Source of the DNA: Duganella sp. Leaf126
Lineage (GTDB): Bacteria; Pseudomonadota; Gammaproteobacteria; Burkholderiales; Burkholderiaceae_D
Reading direction: 5' to 3'
Length of the DNA stretch: 64,000 nucleotides
Assembly: GCF_001423125.1 (NCBI RefSeq)
Contig: NZ_LMNW01000032.1
Span: 200,068 to 264,067 of the forward strand
This document shows positions 49,693 to 59,521 of the stretch, in pieces; position 1 is the first letter of the stretch; each line of letters opens with the position of its first letter. A program made the position numbers and the translations under genes. The notes under the pieces were generated by a model. It had not been told where the DNA came from and ran no database searches. It was given only the letters and a program-made list of their open reading frames with translations.

Positions 49693-51072
49693 CTACTTGC
49701 TGTCGAGCTTGTCCACGCTGCTCGGCCGGGACACTGGCTGCGGCACCGTGCCTTCGCGCCCCGCTGCAAACGCGGCAGCCGTCAGCGGTTTCACCGGCAC
49801 CGATACCTTGCGCACCTTGGCAACATCCCTGGCCACCACGGTGCCGCCGCGGTTGCCCCAGCTGGTCTGGATGAAGTTGACCACGTCGGCCACCTGCTGG
49901 TCGCTCAGCTCGTTTGCATACGGCGCCATCGTCAGCGCCGACGGCGCCGTGTGGGTCGATGGCACGGCGCCGCCGGACAGGATGATGTTGATCGCCGAGG
50001 TCGCATCGCTGGTCTGCAGCACGGCATTGCCGGCCAGCGCCGGGAAGGCGGTGCTGTAACCCTTGCCGTCCGAGCGGTGGCAGCCGGCGCACTTGTTCAG
50101 GTACAGCAGTGCCCCAGCCGTGGCGGGCTGGCCGTTGAACAGTTGCGTGGCCACCTTGGGATCGGCCACGAACGGCTGGGCCTTGTTGTTGGCGGGCAGC
50201 GACTTCAGGTACACGGCGATGGCGCTCAGGTCGTCGTTGTTCAGGTACTGGGTCGAGTGCGCCACCACGTCGTTCATGGCGCCGAACGAGGCCGTGTGGC
50301 CGTTGCGCCCAGTTTTCAGGAAATCGACGATGTCGGCCGTGCTCCAGCGCGCCAGGCCGCCGCCGTGTTCGTTGCGCAGCGAAGGCACGCTCCAGCCGTC
50401 GATCACCTGGCCGCCAGCCAGGAAGTCGGTGTTGCCATTGCTGGTATAGGCCTTTTCCTGCATGGTCACGCTGCGCGCCGTGTGGCAGGCGCCGCAGTGC
50501 CCCAGGCCTTCGACCAGGTAGGCGCCGCGCAGCACCTGGGCATTCGCCACAGCTGTCGCCGGCGGCTGGTACGGCGCCGGCTTCGGTGCGAACATCCAGC
50601 GCCAGATCGCCAGCGGGAAGCGCATCGACAGCGGCCAGACGATGTCCGAATCGCGGCTCGGCGTCGGGTCCGGTTTTACGCCGAGCATGAAGTACGCATA
50701 CAGCGCCTGCATGTCGGCCTGGCTCAGGCGCGAGTACGACGGGTACGGCATGGCCGGGTAGACGGTGTAGCCGGCCTTGGTCACGCCGGTGCGCATCAGC
50801 TTGTCGAAGTCCTCGAAGGTCCAGGTGCCGATGCCGGCTTTCTTGTCGGGCGTGATGTTGGACGAATAAATCTTGCCGATCGGCGTCTCCATGCCGAGAC
50901 CGCCCGCGAACGGCTTGCCGCCGGTGACGCTGTGGCAGGCAAAACAGTCGCCGGCGCGCGCCAGGTACTCGCCCTGCTTGATCAGCTTGGGATCGGGCGC
51001 GGCCCAGGTCAGCATCGGCAGCGACAGGGTCAGCAGGGCCAGGGATTTGGTGAGGTAGGTATTCATGGACAT
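49693..51072 (-). CDS. Tri-haem cytochrome c subunit of a membrane-bound dehydrogenase
   Basis: The 459-residue exported protein has a signal peptide (about residues 1-25, ending TWAAP) and three CxxCH haem sites: Cys43-His47, Cys193-His197 and Cys328-His332. This is the layout of the cytochrome subunit of gluconate 2-dehydrogenase and alcohol dehydrogenase complexes, which passes electrons to ubiquinone or an oxidase. It starts 2 bp after the flavoprotein stop. An alternative ATG lies two codons downstream. Confidence 0.92.
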   Translation of the reverse strand: MSMNTYLTKSLALLTLSLPMLTWAAPDPKLIKQGEYLARAGDCFACHSVTGGKPFAGGLGMETPIGKIYSSNITPDKKAGIGTWTFEDFDKLMRTGVTKAGYTVYPAMPYPSYSRLSQADMQALYAYFMLGVKPDPTPSRDSDIVWPLSMRFPLAIWRWMFAPKPAPYQPPATAVANAQVLRGAYLVEGLGHCGACHTARSVTMQEKAYTSNGNTDFLAGGQVIDGWSVPSLRNEHGGGLARWSTADIVDFLKTGRNGHTASFGAMNDVVAHSTQYLNNDDLSAIAVYLKSLPANNKAQPFVADPKVATQLFNGQPATAGALLYLNKCAGCHRSDGKGYSTAFPALAGNAVLQTSDATSAINIILSGGAVPSTHTAPSALTMAPYANELSDQQVADVVNFIQTSWGNRGGTVVARDVAKVRKVSVPVKPLTAAAFAAGREGTVPQPVSRPSSVDKLDSK

Positions 51073-51074
51073 TC

Positions 51075-52853
51075 TCAAACGGCAACGAGGGGACGGGGAT
51101 CTTTGAGGTATTGCTCGCGGATCGCCTTGGCGGACCAGTACGCCAGCGCCGTGGCCAGGCCGGTCGGGTTGTAGCCGATCCCGATCGGGAACACGCTCGA
51201 GCCGACCGCGAACACGTTGTACACGTCCCAGCTTTGCAGGTAACGGTTCAGCACGCTGATGCGCGGGTCGGTGCCCATGGCGGTGCCGCCGGCCCAGTGC
51301 GTGGTCTGGTAGTTGCGCAGGTCGAGGTGATCGCCGAAGTTTTTCACCGACACGTGGATCGATTTCGGGTTCATGGCCTTGGCGACCGCCAGCATCTTGT
51401 CGGTCACGTAACGGCTCATCTTGATGTCGTTGTCCTTCCAGTCAAAGGTGAAGCGCAGCAGCTTCTGACCGAACTGGTCGGTGTAGGTCGGATCGAGATC
51501 GACATAGCAGTCGCGGTACACCATGTTGGCACCGTGGACGTCGAACGAGACGGTGTTGGTGTAATTGTCCTTGACCGCCTTTTTCCAGCCCGCGCCCCAG
51601 GCCGGCGTGCCGTCAGGCACCGGGATGCCGGCGATCGGCTTGACGCCGGCCGGGTTGCACCAGGCCGGCGAGCCGCCGACAAAGCCGAGCGGGCCATGGT
51701 CGAAGTGGTCGCCGTTGTAATCGTCCACCGCCACGCCGGTGCCGCCCGCGCCGATGAAGGGATTGGTGTTCTTGTTCGGATCGAAGAACATCTGCACGGT
51801 GGACATGGTCTGGTAGGCGATATTGCGCCCCACCACGCCCTCGCCGCTGACCGGGTCGTACGGCTTGCCGATGCCCGACAGCAAGAACAGGTGGGCATTG
51901 TTGTAGGCAAAGGTGCTGGCGATCACCAGGTCGGCCGGCTGTTCGACGGTCTTGCCATCCTGGTTGACATAGGTGACACCGGTGGCTTTTTTCTTGCTGC
52001 TGTCGAGATTGATGCGCAGCACGTTGCAGTGCGGGCGCAGCTCGAAATTGGCGACCTTGCGCAGCGCCGGCATGATGTTTACCTGCGGCGAGGCCTTGGA
52101 ATAGTTATAGCAGGCAAAGCCCGAGCAGAAGCCGCAGAAGTTACACGGCCCCATCTGGCAGCCATACGGATTGACGTACGGCTGCGAAGCATTCGACGAC
52201 GGCGCCACGAACGGGTGCAGGCCGACCTCGGTGGCCGCCTTGTGGAACAGGTGGGCCGTGTACGGCACTTTTTGCGGCGGCAGCGCGTAATGGTCGGAGC
52301 GGCTCGGCTCGAAGAAATTGCCCTCGCCCACCACCTTGCCATCGACGCGGTAGGCCACGCCCGAGGTGCCGAATACTTTTTCGACGAAATCGAAGTGCGG
52401 CTCCAGTTCCTCGAACGTGACGCCGAAGTCCTGGATGGTCATCCCTTCCGGGATGAATTTCTTGCCGTAGCGCTGCTCATAGTGCGAGCGCAGTTTCAGC
52501 TCTTCCGGCAGCACGCGCCAGTGCTGGCCCGACCAGTGCAGGCCGGCGCCGCCGACCCCCGTGCCGGGCTTGAACGCGCCGATCTGGCGGTACGGCACGG
52601 CCACGCTGCCGGTGTCGTGGCGGAACGTGAACGAACTCTTCGACATGTCCTGGAACAGCTTGGAGCGCTGGATATAGGTCAGCTCGTCGAGCGTTTTCGG
52701 ATAGGCGCCGTCCGGGTAGGTGTCGCGGAACGCGCCGCGTTCGAGCGCCAGCACCTGCATGCCGGCCTCGGTCAATTCCTTGGCCATGATGGCGCCGGTC
52801 CAGCCGAAGCCGACGATGACGACCTCGACTTTTTTCAATGTAATGTCTGCCAT
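51075..52853 (-). CDS. GMC-family FAD dehydrogenase, large subunit
   Basis: This 592-residue flavoprotein has an N-terminal FAD-binding fold (VVIVGFGWTG at residues 11-20, then VLALERG) and the C-terminal GMC domain with the active-site histidine region HWAGGTAMG. It resembles gluconate 2-dehydrogenase, sorbitol and fructose dehydrogenase large subunits; the substrate is unknown. It has no signal peptide and would be exported together with the Tat-dependent small subunit. CNFCGFCSGFACYN (about 245) is a Cys cluster of the 3Fe-4S type in this family. The operon also holds the cytochrome and the small subunit. Confidence 0.9.
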   Translation of the reverse strand: MADITLKKVEVVIVGFGWTGAIMAKELTEAGMQVLALERGAFRDTYPDGAYPKTLDELTYIQRSKLFQDMSKSSFTFRHDTGSVAVPYRQIGAFKPGTGVGGAGLHWSGQHWRVLPEELKLRSHYEQRYGKKFIPEGMTIQDFGVTFEELEPHFDFVEKVFGTSGVAYRVDGKVVGEGNFFEPSRSDHYALPPQKVPYTAHLFHKAATEVGLHPFVAPSSNASQPYVNPYGCQMGPCNFCGFCSGFACYNYSKASPQVNIMPALRKVANFELRPHCNVLRINLDSSKKKATGVTYVNQDGKTVEQPADLVIASTFAYNNAHLFLLSGIGKPYDPVSGEGVVGRNIAYQTMSTVQMFFDPNKNTNPFIGAGGTGVAVDDYNGDHFDHGPLGFVGGSPAWCNPAGVKPIAGIPVPDGTPAWGAGWKKAVKDNYTNTVSFDVHGANMVYRDCYVDLDPTYTDQFGQKLLRFTFDWKDNDIKMSRYVTDKMLAVAKAMNPKSIHVSVKNFGDHLDLRNYQTTHWAGGTAMGTDPRISVLNRYLQSWDVYNVFAVGSSVFPIGIGYNPTGLATALAYWSAKAIREQYLKDPRPLVAV

Positions 52854-52863
52854 GATGCGTCCT

Positions 52864-53565
52864 TCAAGCGATCGAGGCAGGCGGCAGCGGATAATGCTTG
52901 CCGTACTGCTCGACCCAGTCCATATAGTCGCCCCGGGCGCCGGGGAAGTTGATCATTTTCCAGGCCATCATGTCCTTGTTGCCGCCGTGGACAGGGTCGC
53001 AGAAATAGCCTTCGCGCGTGTTTTGCAGCAGCTGGCCGAAGAAGGTCTTGGGCGGCACCGCGCCGATGGCCAGCGTGCCCTGCTCCAGTTCGCCGATCAC
53101 GGCGTCTTTCTGGGCCGCGTCCAGCGCCGTGAAAGCCTTGCCCAGCTTGGCCTGCACCGCGTGCTCGAGGCCGGCCAGGGCGCTGCGGTACAGCTCGCGT
53201 GGCGGCATGGGAAACTGGTAGCCGAACTCGGGAGCGGAATCGGGCGCGAACGGCGCCTGCATGAACCACAGCTTGCCGTAGGCGTAGGGCGTATTCATCT
53301 GCAGGTCGATGAATTCGTGCACGCCCGCTTCCAGCGCGCCGGGGCCGTCGCTGTTGGCCGGGATCAGGCGATCGACCAGCGCGGTCAGCGTGGCCCACTC
53401 GGCGGCAGTGAAATAGACGGGACGGTAGGTGCTTTGCGCGGGCGGGCTGGCCGACGTGGCGACCGTGCCGACGCCGGCCGCTGCGACCAGCGCCACGGCT
53501 GGCGCGGCGCCAACTGCCTTGCGCAGGAAGCTGCGGCGGTGGGGAGAGATACCAATGGTTTTCAT
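52864..53565 (-). CDS. Gluconate 2-dehydrogenase-type small (subunit 3) protein
   Basis: This 233-residue protein belongs to the gluconate-2-dehydrogenase subunit-3 family. It begins with a twin-arginine signal (RRSFLRK at residues 10-16, followed by a hydrophobic stretch and a small-residue cleavage region). The mature part is helical and ends YMDWVEQYGKHYPLP. It helps export and stabilise the FAD subunit. It lies 10 bp upstream of that gene and is first in the operon. Confidence 0.88.
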   Translation of the reverse strand: MKTIGISPHRRSFLRKAVGAAPAVALVAAAGVGTVATSASPPAQSTYRPVYFTAAEWATLTALVDRLIPANSDGPGALEAGVHEFIDLQMNTPYAYGKLWFMQAPFAPDSAPEFGYQFPMPPRELYRSALAGLEHAVQAKLGKAFTALDAAQKDAVIGELEQGTLAIGAVPPKTFFGQLLQNTREGYFCDPVHGGNKDMMAWKMINFPGARGDYMDWVEQYGKHYPLPPASIA

Positions 53566-53700
53566 GAGAACCCTTTTATTCGACTAACAGTAGCAAAATT
53601 ACATAAATAAACTAAATAGCGAATTGGCATCCTACGCCTAGATCGTGCCGGCTTGCGCACGATATGGTTTTTACTACGCGTTGTTACCGATATCACGGCC

Positions 53701-53735
53701 AAAAAAAAAGCCGCCTCCCGAGGGAAGCGGCTCTT
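53701..53735 (-). terminator. Terminator of the queA-tgt-yajC-secDF operon
   Basis: On the minus strand an imperfect stem (AGCCGC...GCGGCT with TCCC/GGGA inside) is followed by nine T, 22 bp after the secF stop. Confidence 0.85.
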
Positions 53736-53757
53736 GGCCGGGAAAACTGCGCAGCGG

Positions 53758-54780
53758 TTACACCACGGCGCCGTCGGTCTCGTCCTTTTCCTTGACCGGC
53801 TTGATCAGGTCTTCACGCTTGACGCCGAGCCACATGGCAATCGCAGCAGCCACGAACACCGACGAATAGATACCGAAGCAGATACCGATGGTCAGTGCCA
53901 TGGCGAAGTAGTGCAGCGTCGGGCCGCCGAAGAACAGCATCGCCAGCACCATCATCTGGGTGCTGCCGTGGGTGATGATGGTGCGCGAGATGGTCGAGGT
54001 GATCGCGTTGTCGATCACTTCGTGCACGCTGGCCTTGCGGTACTTGCGGAAGTTTTCGCGGATCCGGTCGAAAATCACGACCGATTCGTTGACCGAGTAA
54101 CCGAGCACGGCCAGGATACCGGCCAGCACCGTCAGCGAGAATTCCCACTGGAAGAAGGCGAAGAAGCCGAGGATGATCACCACGTCGTGCAGGTTGGCGA
54201 TAATGGCCGACACGGCGTACTTCCACTCGAAGCGGATGGCCAGGTACAGCATCACGCCGATCACCACCATCACCAGCGCGTTCAAGCCGTTCTGGGTCAG
54301 TTCCTCGCCGACCTGCGGGCCGACGAATTCGACCTTGCGCAGCTCGAGCGCCTCGGTGCCGGCAGCTGTCATGCAGGCCTGCTTGACCACGTGCTCGCCG
54401 CGGGCGTTGACGTTGTCGACCTGGGTCAGGCTGGCTTTCTCGGCCTTGCACAGGGTGTCGTACACCAGTTGCGAGGCATCCTTGCCGCTGATGTTCTTCA
54501 CCGCCGGCAGGCGCAGCATCACGTCGTGCGCGGTGCCGAAGCCGGCCGCTTCCGGGTACTCGTAGCCGATGCCGCGCAGCGAGGCGCGGATCGCTTCGAG
54601 GTGGGCCGGCTGCTGGTATTTGAGCTCCATCACGGTGCCGCCGGTGAACTCCACCGACAGGTGCAGGCCGCGGTGGAACAGGAAGAACACGGCCGCCACG
54701 AAGGTCAACGCCGAAATGACGTTGAACACCAGGGCATGCCGCATGAACGGTATGTCTTTTTTAATGCGGAAAAATTCCAT
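53758..54780 (-). CDS. secF: Protein translocase subunit SecF
   Basis: This 340-residue membrane protein has six segments and the large periplasmic loop between the first two. It shows the SecF marks VEFTGGTVMELKYQQ early and SVNESVVIFDRIRENFRK late. With SecD and YajC it uses the proton gradient to finish export through SecYEG. It starts 15 bp after secD with GAGGC before the ATG. Confidence 0.96.
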   Translation of the reverse strand: MEFFRIKKDIPFMRHALVFNVISALTFVAAVFFLFHRGLHLSVEFTGGTVMELKYQQPAHLEAIRASLRGIGYEYPEAAGFGTAHDVMLRLPAVKNISGKDASQLVYDTLCKAEKASLTQVDNVNARGEHVVKQACMTAAGTEALELRKVEFVGPQVGEELTQNGLNALVMVVIGVMLYLAIRFEWKYAVSAIIANLHDVVIILGFFAFFQWEFSLTVLAGILAVLGYSVNESVVIFDRIRENFRKYRKASVHEVIDNAITSTISRTIITHGSTQMMVLAMLFFGGPTLHYFAMALTIGICFGIYSSVFVAAAIAMWLGVKREDLIKPVKEKDETDGAVV

Positions 54781-54795
54781 GTGCTATGCCTCGAA

Positions 54796-56658
54796 TTATT
54801 TGGTGTCCGGACGCCAGATGGTGCCGATGGCGATCGATTGCAGCTTTTTCTTGCGGCCATACCAGAGGTTGACCACACCGCGCATGATGAACACGGCAGA
54901 GAACATCGAGGTCAGGATGCCCAGCGTGTGCACGACAGCGAAGCCGCGGATCGGACCGGAACCGAACACCAGCAGCGCCAGGCCGACGATCAGCGTGGTG
55001 ACGTTGGAGTCGATGATGGTGGCCCAGGCGCGGTCGAAGCCGGCCGAAATGGCCGCCTGCGGCGAGGCGCCGTTACGCAGTTCCTCGCGCACGCGTTCGT
55101 TGATCAGCACGTTCGAGTCGATCGCCATGCCGAGCGCCAGCGCGATTGCCGCCATGCCGGGCAGGGTCAGGGTAATGCCCAGCAGCGACAGCAGCGCCAC
55201 CAGCAGCAGCAGGTTGCAGGCCAGTGCGATCACGCTGAACAGGCCGAACATCATGTAGTAGGCCACCATGAAGACGGCCACGGCAGCGAAGCCGTACATG
55301 GTCGAGTGCATGCCCTTGGCGACGTTTTCGGCGCCCAGCTGCGGGCCGATCGTGCGCTCTTCGATCACTTCCATCGGGGCGGCCAGCGCGCCCGAGCGCA
55401 GCAGCAGCGCCAGTTCGGCCGAATTCTCGGCGCTGCCCATGCCGGTGATCTGGAAGCGGCTGCCCAGTTCACTCTGGATGGTGGCCACCGACAGCACTTC
55501 CGGCTTGCCCTTCTCGAACAGCACGATGGCCATTTTCTTGCCCACGCGGGCGCTGGTGGCGTCGCGCATGCGGCGTCCGCCATCGCCGTTGAGGTCGATA
55601 CCGACGGCCGGTTGCTGGTTCTGGTCGAAGCTGGCGGTGGCGCTGGAGATGTAGTCGCCGGTCAGCACCACGTCCTTGGTCAGCACGACCGGCACGCCTT
55701 TACCGACCGTAAACAGTTCCGAGTTCAGTGGAATGGCCGAGGTCAGTTCGGTACCGGGGGTGACCGATTCGTCGACCATGCGGATTTCCAGGGTGGCGGT
55801 GCGGCCGATCACGGAACGGGCGCGCGCCACGTCCTGCACGCCCGGCAGTTGCACGATGATGCGGTCCGGGCCCTGCTGCTGGATGATCGGCTCGGCCACG
55901 CCCAGTTCGTTGACGCGCTTGGACAGCGTGGCGATGTTCTGCTTGACCGCTTCGTCCACGGTTTTCTTGAGCGCCGCAGGTTTCAGGCCGATCACGGTTT
56001 TCAGGTCGGCGTCGCTGCCGCTATCGGCAAACGTCATGTCCGGCATCTGGTCGATCAGCACCGCTTTCGCCTTCTGGCGGGTGGCGTCGTCGCGGAAGTT
56101 GATGACGATGGTGTCGCCGTTGCGGTCGATGCCGGCGTGGCGCACGTTCTTGTCGCGCAGCAGGCTGCGGGCCGTGGCCTGGATGCCTTGCACGCGCTTG
56201 GCCAGCACGGCCTTGGTGTCGATCTGCATCAGGAAGTGGACGCCACCGCGCAGGTCGAGGCCGAGGTACATCGGCGTCGCATGCAGCTTCTGCATCCATT
56301 TCGGGGTATCGGGTTGCAGGTTCAGCGCCACCAGGTAGGACGGGTCGGCCGGGTCGGCGTTCAAGCCTTTTTCCAGCACGGCCTTGGCGCGGAACTGGGT
56401 GTCGGGATCGGGGAAGCGCACGCGCACCGAGGCGTAGGTGCCGGTGCCATCGAAGCTCAGTTCGCTGTGCGGGATGTTTTCGCGGGTCAGCACCTCATCG
56501 ACCTTGGCGACCATGTCGGACGTCAGCTTGAGCGTCGATTTGCCGCTCGTGACCTGCACTGCCGGCGATTCGCCAAAGTAGTTGGGCGCCGAGTACAGCG
56601 CGCCGAGCAGGATGGCGACGGCGATGAGTAGGTATTTCCAGACGGGATAGCGATTCAT
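54796..56658 (-). CDS. secD: Protein translocase subunit SecD
   Basis: The 620-residue protein is close to E. coli SecD (615 aa). After the first membrane helix it has GLDLRGGVHFLMQID and the large P1 periplasmic domain, then five membrane helices with ALGMAIDSNVLINERVREEL. The ATG (MNRYPVW) is the start; three more codons from a TTG are possible but unneeded. It lies 80 bp after yajC. Confidence 0.96.
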   Translation of the reverse strand: MNRYPVWKYLLIAVAILLGALYSAPNYFGESPAVQVTSGKSTLKLTSDMVAKVDEVLTRENIPHSELSFDGTGTYASVRVRFPDPDTQFRAKAVLEKGLNADPADPSYLVALNLQPDTPKWMQKLHATPMYLGLDLRGGVHFLMQIDTKAVLAKRVQGIQATARSLLRDKNVRHAGIDRNGDTIVINFRDDATRQKAKAVLIDQMPDMTFADSGSDADLKTVIGLKPAALKKTVDEAVKQNIATLSKRVNELGVAEPIIQQQGPDRIIVQLPGVQDVARARSVIGRTATLEIRMVDESVTPGTELTSAIPLNSELFTVGKGVPVVLTKDVVLTGDYISSATASFDQNQQPAVGIDLNGDGGRRMRDATSARVGKKMAIVLFEKGKPEVLSVATIQSELGSRFQITGMGSAENSAELALLLRSGALAAPMEVIEERTIGPQLGAENVAKGMHSTMYGFAAVAVFMVAYYMMFGLFSVIALACNLLLLVALLSLLGITLTLPGMAAIALALGMAIDSNVLINERVREELRNGASPQAAISAGFDRAWATIIDSNVTTLIVGLALLVFGSGPIRGFAVVHTLGILTSMFSAVFIMRGVVNLWYGRKKKLQSIAIGTIWRPDTK

Positions 56659-56738
56659 AGTGTTCAACGTTCGGGGTTAGGCGTCGGATGCAAACCGGCC
56701 CGCCAGTCGGGCGACGGGCGGGCCGGAGCCGGGGCCGG

Positions 56739-57074
56739 TTACAGCGCCTTGAGCGTGCCTTTCGGCAGGACCATGGTCACCGAGCTTTTCTGCACGGTCA
56801 GTTCCACGCCGTTCGAGATTTCCAGCGTCAGGTACAGGTCCGAAATCTTCGAGATCCGACCCAGCACGCCACCAGCGGTCACGACTTCATCGCCCTTGGC
56901 CAGCGCTTCCATCATGGTCTTCTGTTCCTTGGCGCGCTTCATCTGGGGACGGATCATCAGGAAGTACATCGCCACGAACATCAGAATCAGGAAGCCGTAC
57001 TGGCCCAGGAAGCCGCCGGCGCCGCCGAGCGATTCGAGAGGGTTGGATTGGGCGTAAGCGTTGGATATAAACAC
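56739..57074 (-). CDS. yajC: Preprotein translocase accessory protein YajC
   Basis: The 111-residue protein has one N-terminal membrane helix (FLGQYGFLILMFVAMYFLMIRPQMKR) and a basic cytoplasmic KR-rich stretch, then a small domain (LAKGDEVVTAGGVLGRISKI). This is the YajC pattern, which joins SecDF. It lies between tgt and secD as in most proteobacteria. Confidence 0.95.
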   Translation of the reverse strand: MFISNAYAQSNPLESLGGAGGFLGQYGFLILMFVAMYFLMIRPQMKRAKEQKTMMEALAKGDEVVTAGGVLGRISKISDLYLTLEISNGVELTVQKSSVTMVLPKGTLKAL

Positions 57075-57173
57075 GGTGACTCCGATAATAGTTTGAAAAA
57101 ACAGCGCTGTATTCTAGCACTGGCCGGAAGGCGCAAGAACTTCCCGGCAAATGGGGGGTGTTATTTGTTTTTA

Positions 57174-57197
57174 AACCCGATCGCGCCGGGCTTTTTT
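57174..57197. terminator. Weak hairpin between tgt and yajC
   Basis: ACCCG and CGGGC flank an 8-nt loop, with T6 on the plus side and TTT on the minus side. Only five pairs form, one a wobble on each strand, so strong termination is doubtful. Read-through into yajC is expected for this operon. Confidence 0.35.
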
Positions 57198-58335
57198 ATA
57201 CGCCACGGGCGCGCTCGGCATGGAATTGCAGGGTCCACGCGTGGAAGCGGTCCTCGTCGAGCGCCTCGCGCATCTGGCGCATGATGTCGAGGTAGTAGTG
57301 CAGGTTGTGGATCGTGTTCAGGCGCGCGCCGAGGATTTCCTGGGTGCGGTTCAGGTGATGCAGGTAGGCGCGCGAGAAGTTGCGGCAGGCGTAGCACGAG
57401 CAGGTCGGATCGAGCGGCTCCTTGTCGTCCTTGTAGCGCGCGTTCTTGATCTTGATGTCGCCGAAGCGGGTAAACAGCCAGCCATTGCGCGCGTTGCGGG
57501 TCGGCATCACGCAGTCGAACATGTCGACCCCGTGCGAGACGCCGGCCACCAGGTCTTCCGGCGTGCCCACGCCCATCAGGTAGTGCGGCTTGTTGGCCGG
57601 CAGCTTGGGGCCGACGTGCTGCAGGATGCGCATCATGTCTTCCTTCGGCTCGCCCACCGACAGGCCGCCGATGGCCAGGCCAGGGAAATCGATCTGTTCG
57701 AGGCCGGCCAGCGACTCGTCGCGCAGGTGCTCGAACATGCCGCCCTGGACAATGCCGAACAGCGCATTCGGGTTTTCGCCGCGGTGGAATTCGTCGTGCG
57801 AGCGCTGGGCCCAGCGCAGCGACATGCGCATCGACTTGGCCGCCTCCTCGATGGTGGCCGGACGCTTGTCAATCTCGTACGGCGTGCACTCGTCGAACTG
57901 CATCACGATGTCGGAGTTGAGCACGCGCTGGATCTGCATCGACACCTCGGGCGAGAGGAACAGCTTGTCGCCGTTGATCGGCGAATTGAAGTGCACGCCC
58001 TCTTCCGTGATCTTGCGCATCGCGCCCAGCGAAAACACCTGGAAGCCGCCCGAGTCGGTCAGGATCGGCTTGTCCCAGCCCATGAAGTCGTGCAGGCCGC
58101 CGAACTTGGCCATCACGTCGTTACCGGGGCGCAGCCACAGGTGGAAGGTATTGCCGAGAATGATCTGGGCGTCGATCTCCTTCAGTTCCAGCGGCGACAT
58201 CGCCTTCACGGAACCGTAGGTGCCGACCGGCATGAAGATCGGCGTCTGCACGACGCCGTGGTTGAGTTTGACTTCACCGCGGCGGGCGTGGGTCAGGCCG
58301 CTGGTATCGGTTTTGTGTAGCTTGAATTCCAACAT
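57196..58335 (-). CDS. tgt: tRNA-guanine transglycosylase
   Basis: The 379-residue enzyme shows the catalytic Asp in LTDSGGFQVFS and in DMFDCVMPTRNARNG, and the zinc-binding cysteines in DPTCSCYACRNFSRAYLHH. It swaps guanine 34 for preQ1 in tRNA-Tyr, His, Asn and Asp. The start is the ATG with AAGGAATAA upstream; open frame beyond it lies in queA. queA (26 bp upstream) performs the next step. Confidence 0.97.
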   Translation of the reverse strand: MLEFKLHKTDTSGLTHARRGEVKLNHGVVQTPIFMPVGTYGSVKAMSPLELKEIDAQIILGNTFHLWLRPGNDVMAKFGGLHDFMGWDKPILTDSGGFQVFSLGAMRKITEEGVHFNSPINGDKLFLSPEVSMQIQRVLNSDIVMQFDECTPYEIDKRPATIEEAAKSMRMSLRWAQRSHDEFHRGENPNALFGIVQGGMFEHLRDESLAGLEQIDFPGLAIGGLSVGEPKEDMMRILQHVGPKLPANKPHYLMGVGTPEDLVAGVSHGVDMFDCVMPTRNARNGWLFTRFGDIKIKNARYKDDKEPLDPTCSCYACRNFSRAYLHHLNRTQEILGARLNTIHNLHYYLDIMRQMREALDEDRFHAWTLQFHAERARGV

Positions 58336-58361
58336 GGGGGTTATTCCTTGTATTGCTTGGA

Positions 58362-59387
58362 TTAGGCGCGTGCCTGCGTCGTCAGCAGCATGGCATCGCC
58401 ATAGCTGAAGAAGCGGTAGTCGTTGGCGATCGCGTGGGCGTAGGCGGCGCGGATCTCGTCGTAGCCGGCAAAGGCCGACACCAGCATCAGCAGCGTCGAC
58501 TTGGGCAGGTGGAAATTGGTGATCAGCCGGGTGACCGTCTTGAAGCGGTAGCCGGGCGTGATGAACAGCGCAGTGTCGGCGCTGCCCGCTTCGAGCTGGC
58601 CGCGCTGCGAGGCCGATTCCAGCGCGCGCAGGCTGGTGGTGCCGACCGCCACCACGTCGCGGCCGGCCGCGCGCGCGGCGCGCACCGCGTCCACCGTCTC
58701 CTGCGGCATGGTGTACCACTCGGTGTGCATCTGGTGCTCGGACAGTTTTTCATTGCGCACCGGCTGGAACGTGCCGGCGCCCACGTGCAGCGTGACGAAG
58801 GCGAAGTTGACGCCCTTGGCTTTCAGGGTATCGAGCAGCGCCTGGTCGAAGTGCAGGCCGGCGGTGGGCGCCGCCACCGCGCCCGGCACCTTGTTGAACA
58901 CGGTCTGGTAGCGGTTCTCGTCGAAGGCATCGGCATCGTGCTCGATATACGGCGGCAGCGGCAGGCGGCCGTACGCTTCGATCAGGTCGAACACGTCGGC
59001 GTCGAAATGCAGCGTGAAAAATTCGCCGGCGCGCTCGCCGACAGTGACCTCGAAGGCATCGGCCAGGCGCATCCTGGTGCCGGCCAGGGGCGAGCGCGAA
59101 GCCCGTACCTGCGCCAGCACGGTGCGGTTGTCGAGCACCCGCTCGACCAGCGCTTCGACCTTGCCGCCGCTTTCCTTGGTGCCGAAGAAGCGCGCCTTGA
59201 GCACGCGCGTGTCGTTCATCACCAGCAGGTCGCCGGCCTGCAACAGGTCCACGATGTCGGTGAACTGGCGGTCGATGACCTGCGCGCCGTCCAGGTGCAG
59301 CAGGCGCGAGGCCGTGCGGTCGGGCAGCGGAAATTGCGCAATGCGCTCCTGGGGCAAGTTAAAATCGAAATCGGAAAGCGAATACAT
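58362..59387 (-). CDS. queA: S-adenosylmethionine:tRNA ribosyltransferase-isomerase
   Basis: The 341-residue enzyme matches QueA: MYSLSDFDFNLPQERIAQ, then NDTRVLKARFFGTKESGGKVEAL and PTAGLHFDQALL. It adds the cyclopentendiol ring from SAM to preQ1 in tRNA. It is first in the queA-tgt-yajC-secD-secF operon and divergent from recG across 134 bp. Confidence 0.97.
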   Translation of the reverse strand: MYSLSDFDFNLPQERIAQFPLPDRTASRLLHLDGAQVIDRQFTDIVDLLQAGDLLVMNDTRVLKARFFGTKESGGKVEALVERVLDNRTVLAQVRASRSPLAGTRMRLADAFEVTVGERAGEFFTLHFDADVFDLIEAYGRLPLPPYIEHDADAFDENRYQTVFNKVPGAVAAPTAGLHFDQALLDTLKAKGVNFAFVTLHVGAGTFQPVRNEKLSEHQMHTEWYTMPQETVDAVRAARAAGRDVVAVGTTSLRALESASQRGQLEAGSADTALFITPGYRFKTVTRLITNFHLPKSTLLMLVSAFAGYDEIRAAYAHAIANDYRFFSYGDAMLLTTQARA

Positions 59388-59521
59388 GGCGAAGTTGTGA
59401 AAACGGTTGAAAAATCGGGGGTGCTACTCTCGATGGCTAGCCTTACAATACCGGCGTTGCCGCCGTGGTTTTGTCACGGCCAACCCTCTATTTTACGCTA
59501 GTGTTCGAAAAACGCTCCAAT

